From assembly GCA_963835465.1 (NCBI GenBank), contig CAWIFR010000005.1, positions 62,001 through 126,000 on the forward strand: 64,000 nucleotides of DNA. Reading direction: 5' to 3'. Position 1 is the first letter of the stretch. Each line of letters opens with the position of its first letter. Position numbers and translations under genes: made by a program. The stretch comes from Bog-756 sp963835465 (GTDB lineage: Bacteria; Actinomycetota; Acidimicrobiia; Acidimicrobiales; RAAP-2). Below are positions 60,736 through 64,000 of this stretch, piece by piece. The notes under the pieces are model-generated. The model did no database searches. It saw only the letters and a program-made list of their open reading frames with translations, and was not told the DNA's origin.

Positions 60736-62127
60736 TCAGGCCTCTGAGGTCAGCGGGTCGATGCCGCGGGCGATGGCGAGCAGGTCGGCGATCGAGATAT
60801 CCCGTGCCCGACGTCGCTCAGCAGCAGTGAGGTTCCCCTCTGGGACCAGCAGGCGCAGTCCTCGGGGATGGATCTGGAACTCCAACGGGGTCGAGAGTTC
60901 TAAGGCTTCGCCGTCGACACCGGCGAACGCCCTTCCCGACCGGGACCGAACTTCGAAGTGGGCAGCGGTGAATTCATGCCAGTACCGGCTCCGGCGGCGT
61001 TGGCCCAGAGCCGAGAGGGCGAACACCTGGGCCGCCTCACTCCCTGAAGTTGCGGAGATGGCCACGATCCCAAGCCTTCCGGTGTCCAGCCGTCGGCGTT
61101 GCGACGCATCGAGGGTCGCGCCCAGGACGTAGGGATTGTTGGAAACCTGGAGCAAGAACGCGCCGTCTACCTCGATGCCACTGGGCCCAGTGAACTGGAG
61201 GTCGAAGGGCTCCTGTGTGCGGCCCAGCATCTCGGGCAACAGCGCCTTGGTGGTCTCCGATTTGGCTTCTCGGTATCCCTCCTGCTGCACGATCGTGGCA
61301 TAGATGCCGAGGGACACATTGTTGACGAAGAGTCGGTCCCCGACGGTTGCGTAGTCGATGCGGCGCTCAATTCCGTCACCAAAGGCACGGAGACTGAGGC
61401 GAGGATCCTCGCGGTCAATTCCGAGGTCCAAGGCGAAGTGGTTTCGTGTTCCGGCCGAAACACACACGAACGGAAGGTCGTGCTCAATGGCGATGGAGGC
61501 GACGAGGGCCTGGGAACCGTCCCCGCCGGCCATGCCCAGACAGTCGGCCCCGCTCGCGATGGCATCGCGTGCCAGTTGCTCAAGGTCGAGGCCGTGATCG
61601 AGCATGACCACCTCGACACCGAGCTCCTTGGCCAGGTCGACAAGACCGAACTTGGCCACCTTGCCCCCGCCTGACCATGGGTTGCAGATCAGGACGGGAT
61701 GGTGGGGATGTTTGACCGACACCGGTCGACGGGCCTCGTGCTCATCGAGATCGCTCATGAGCGCAGCCCTTCCGAAGCCGACCGCACCAACCAGGAGCAC
61801 GGCCAGCAGCACCAGCCGAAGCAGTGGTCGATCAGCGTGAGGTGTCACCCAGACGATCGCCAGGCTCATCAGAATGACACCGACGACACCCCCGGCGATT
61901 CCAAAGCCCCGACGGGGCATCCGCTCGGTCACCACCCACCACAGACCGCTCACCGTAACGGCGAGGCCAACAAGCGCGAGGACGAGGAGCCCGAGATTGC
62001 GAACGCCAAAGACGACCACCGCCACGGTCAGAAGCAGGACACAACTGAGCGAACCGAGCGCCAGACCACGCTCGCGCCAACTGACTCGGCGCGAGCGAAT
62101 GTTGTCCATGTTCCCTGACCCGTTCAT
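60736..62127 (-). CDS. Diacylglycerol-kinase-like protein with N-terminal membrane domain
   Basis: The 463-residue protein has about four transmembrane helices (about 20-130: LALGSLSCVLLLTVAVVVFGV..) and a C-terminal DAGK catalytic domain with PHHPVLICNPWSGGGKVAKF (about 150) and the nucleotide motif MAGGDGSQALVASIA, followed by NNVSLGIYA and a beta-rich substrate domain. It probably phosphorylates a lipid at the membrane. AGGAGATTTGG precedes the ATG at 62127; longer starts upstream overlap the divergent PAP2 promoter region. Lipid substrate unknown; a pathway with the neighbouring PAP2 phosphatase is suggestive. Confidence 0.88.
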   Translation of the reverse strand: MNGSGNMDNIRSRRVSWRERGLALGSLSCVLLLTVAVVVFGVRNLGLLVLALVGLAVTVSGLWWVVTERMPRRGFGIAGGVVGVILMSLAIVWVTPHADRPLLRLVLLAVLLVGAVGFGRAALMSDLDEHEARRPVSVKHPHHPVLICNPWSGGGKVAKFGLVDLAKELGVEVVMLDHGLDLEQLARDAIASGADCLGMAGGDGSQALVASIAIEHDLPFVCVSAGTRNHFALDLGIDREDPRLSLRAFGDGIERRIDYATVGDRLFVNNVSLGIYATIVQQEGYREAKSETTKALLPEMLGRTQEPFDLQFTGPSGIEVDGAFLLQVSNNPYVLGATLDASQRRRLDTGRLGIVAISATSGSEAAQVFALSALGQRRRSRYWHEFTAAHFEVRSRSGRAFAGVDGEALELSTPLEFQIHPRGLRLLVPEGNLTAAERRRARDISIADLLAIARGIDPLTSEA

Positions 62128-62281
62128 TCCAAATCTCCTGCTCGTTACCGTAGGACACCGGCGGCTCCGGCGGTAGGGTCCGATGACCCTCAAGGGGAAA
62201 CTGTTCGGCACCGCTGGTGGATCGGCGCTCGGGGTTGGGCGGCTCGTAAGATCGATCTCGCCGCTCCGATAGGGTGCCTGC

Positions 62282-63040
62282 GTGGCATCGGATCCTCGGG
62301 CGCACCGGGCCGTCGCTAGCCGTATCCTGATCCTTGTCGTTACCTGGATGGGATTGACCGGCGTGCTGCTCGGTGCCGGAGAGCTCGTCACCCACTGCTC
62401 AGTGATCGAGCAGTTCGACCGTCACATCACCTCCTGGGTCGTGGCCCATCGCTCCCATGCGCTGGATGCGACCATGAAAGTGCTCACCTGGGGTGGCTCT
62501 TGGCTTGCAGTTGCCGTTACTGGTGGGCTCCTCCTGGTCTTGGTGGCCGGTTACAGGCTCCCGTTGGCTGTCGTGATCCTGGCCGCCGCAGGCTGGCTGG
62601 GCGAGGTGACCGCAGTCAATCTCGTCAAGTCCTTGGTCGATCGCCGACGACCACCGGAGGGTCTCTGGTTGGTCTCGGCTCACGGGGGCTCGTTTCCCTC
62701 TGGTCATGCAGGTAACGCAATGCTCGTCTTTGCCACCCTGGGCTTTGTCTGGTGCATCCTCATCGTATCTCGGGCCGCCCGGATTACGGGCGTTGTGGTG
62801 TCTGTACTCGGAGTGCTGACCGTAGGGTTCTCACGGGTCGAGCTTGGCGTCCACTGGGTGACCGATGTCGTTGCCGGATTGCTCGTGGTTGCCGCATGGC
62901 TGGTCGGCATCGGTCTGCTGTTCGTGCACAGCGTTCCATTTCCCCCATCCCCGTCGTCCCCGTCGAGAGGAGCTACTGCGCGGATTGGTCACCCAGATGG
63001 CTTGGCGACCTCACCCGAGGTGGTCGGCCCCGAAGACTGA
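62282..63040 (+). CDS. PAP2-family phosphatase
   Basis: The 252-residue protein has about six transmembrane helices and the three PAP2 motifs: KSLVDRRRPP (C1), FPSGHAGN (C2) and SRVELGVHWVTD (C3), with the active-site His in the latter two. It dephosphorylates lipid phosphates such as phosphatidate or undecaprenyl pyrophosphate on the outer face. It starts at GTG 62282, divergent from the DAG-kinase-like gene (155 bp apart), so opposite enzyme activities are encoded from one promoter region. A Pro/Ser tail follows the last helix. Confidence 0.9.
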   Translation: MASDPRAHRAVASRILILVVTWMGLTGVLLGAGELVTHCSVIEQFDRHITSWVVAHRSHALDATMKVLTWGGSWLAVAVTGGLLLVLVAGYRLPLAVVILAAAGWLGEVTAVNLVKSLVDRRRPPEGLWLVSAHGGSFPSGHAGNAMLVFATLGFVWCILIVSRAARITGVVVSVLGVLTVGFSRVELGVHWVTDVVAGLLVVAAWLVGIGLLFVHSVPFPPSPSSPSRGATARIGHPDGLATSPEVVGPED

Positions 63041-63089
63041 GTCCGCAGTGCTTCCTCGGTCAGGATGGCCGACCTGCGATAGTGAGGGG

Positions 63090-63917
63090 ATGTCGGTCGT
63101 TGTCCACATGTCGGACATCCATTTCGGTGCCCATCAAGAGGAGCTGGCCGAATCGTTGCTAGCCGATGTCGCGACCCAGCAGCCCGATCTCGTGGTCGTG
63201 TCCGGAGATCTCACGCAGCGGGCGCGCCCCAGACAGTTTGAGCAGGCGCGACTGTTCCTGGACCGGTTACCTGGGCCGGTGCTCACGGTCGTGGGGAATC
63301 ACGATCTCCCACTAATCAACCTTCCGAGACGATTCCTCTCACAGACTCGGCGGTACGAGCACTACATCACCTCCGATCTCGACCCTGTCGTAGCCGTCCC
63401 CGACCTGGTCGCAGTAGGTCTCGACACCATGCCGGCGTGGCGCTGGAAGGCCGGACATGTCTCACCCCGGCAGACTGGCATCGTCCGACACGCCTTCGGG
63501 AATGCTCCGGCCGATACCTGGCGGATCTTGGTGACCCACCACCCGGTCCTGCCCGAGAAGCTCTCGGGGCTCGTGGGTCGCCGACTCCTCGTCAGCACCT
63601 GTGCTGAGACGGGCGTGGCTGTGTTGCTGTCCGGCCACACGCATGTGGCATCGGTGACCAGCACGCCCCTCGGTGAACCAGGTCGCCGTTCTGCCTTGGC
63701 CGTGGTGTCGGGTACGACGATCAGCAGACGAACCCGGGGGAGCCCGAACGCCTACGGAGTCCTCCGCTTATCCGGACCGATGGAGGTGGGGGCCAGTCTG
63801 ATCATGGAACTCCGAGAGGCCGATGGAACGAACTGGTCAATCGGTCCTAGTGCGCGATTCGAATACACCGCGAATGGAGTGGTCGCCGCGGGTGGTATCG
63901 GACCCGCTCCGGAGTGA
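63090..63917 (+). CDS. Calcineurin-like metallophosphoesterase (CpdA-type)
   Basis: The 275-residue protein has SDIHFGAH (DxH, about 8-15), GDLTQRARPRQF, VVGNHDLP (GNHD), VTHHPV and SGHTHVA: a complete class III phosphoesterase metal site. The GDLTxRxxxxQF pattern is typical of cAMP phosphodiesterase-like members, but substrate is not proven. The ATG at 63090 has GAGGGG just ahead; the longer frame upstream overlaps the PAP2 end. It may be co-transcribed with the PAP2 gene (49-bp gap). The rest of the window, 63918-64000, holds nothing. Confidence 0.9.
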   Translation: MSVVVHMSDIHFGAHQEELAESLLADVATQQPDLVVVSGDLTQRARPRQFEQARLFLDRLPGPVLTVVGNHDLPLINLPRRFLSQTRRYEHYITSDLDPVVAVPDLVAVGLDTMPAWRWKAGHVSPRQTGIVRHAFGNAPADTWRILVTHHPVLPEKLSGLVGRRLLVSTCAETGVAVLLSGHTHVASVTSTPLGEPGRRSALAVVSGTTISRRTRGSPNAYGVLRLSGPMEVGASLIMELREADGTNWSIGPSARFEYTANGVVAAGGIGPAPE

Positions 63918-64000
63918 CCGGGAGTGAGCGGTTGCCTGCCCGAGGCGTTGATCCCGAGGAGGCGCGGCTGCGATCACTGAGATTTCGCTCAGAGCGCACT

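Overview
The window is high-GC DNA from an actinobacterium. The left end has the order fhaA-fhaB-pstP-pbpA-pknB next to trpG and crgA, with a tRNA-Leu(CAG) gene upstream of fhaA, which is an actinobacterial arrangement. Elsewhere there are two F420/LLM-type oxidoreductases, a mycofactocin-type SDR, bacterial P450s with a ferredoxin, and DosR-like boxes. The absence of ftsW/rodA and pknA from the kinase cluster points away from mycobacteria and streptomycetes. A deep-branching class such as Acidimicrobiia is my inference and is not proven by the sequence.

Layout. 1-8800: core genes (partial PaaI-type thioesterase, thiolase, crgA, trpG, pknB, pbpA, pstP, fhaB, fhaA). 8955-9038: tRNA-Leu. From the 3' end of that tRNA onward the window is accessory in character. 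9043-13034: a mobile region with a frameshifted DDE transposase, a degenerate tyrosine-recombinase-like gene, an iteron-like operator, an AlpA-like gene and a possible tRNA-derived att remnant. 13193-22402: an envelope and stress island centred on a large MalT/LAL-type LuxR regulator. Mirrored 42-bp elements flank the regulator and face two outward operons (DUF1269, CMD-like and MFS to the left; small protein, lipoprotein, HdeD, FUSC and K+ channel to the right). 22692-25146: a compact element of two overlapping tyrosine recombinases bounded by a 16-bp inverted repeat. 25166-28075: sulfotransferase, small barrel protein, SDR and SnoaL-like gene. 28303-29957: SulP relic and a small stress operon with an upstream DosR-like box. 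30468-36505: an operon of GH15 glucoamylase/trehalase, zwf, CoA-disulfide-reductase-rhodanese and SMP-30, about 300 bp downstream of a second DosR-like box. 37080-40580: small membrane genes, a TetR regulator and IS debris. 40689-54285: a catabolic cluster. 54391-59785: nested IS wrecks around a YtcJ-like amidohydrolase. 59814-63917: PPK2, DAG-kinase-like protein, PAP2 phosphatase and a metallophosphoesterase.

How the catabolic cluster could work (inference): P450s with the [3Fe-4S] ferredoxin hydroxylate a hydrophobic cyclic substrate, SDRs (one mycofactocin-type) oxidise the alcohol to a ketone, the Baeyer-Villiger monooxygenase makes an ester or lactone, and the HSL-type esterase opens it. 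LLM enzymes and an amidohydrolase assist, and a branched-chain-type binding protein may bring in a substrate. Four palindromes of the form TTAGNCGNNCGNCTAA lie in the promoter regions of this cluster and suggest one regulon, possibly under the TetR protein at 51013.

Caution: about ten conserved genes, including pknB, carry apparent single-base frameshifts, two of them compensating within one P450. That pattern suggests sequencing or assembly indels at least as much as gene decay. I therefore describe such genes as frameshifted and do not assume they are dead.
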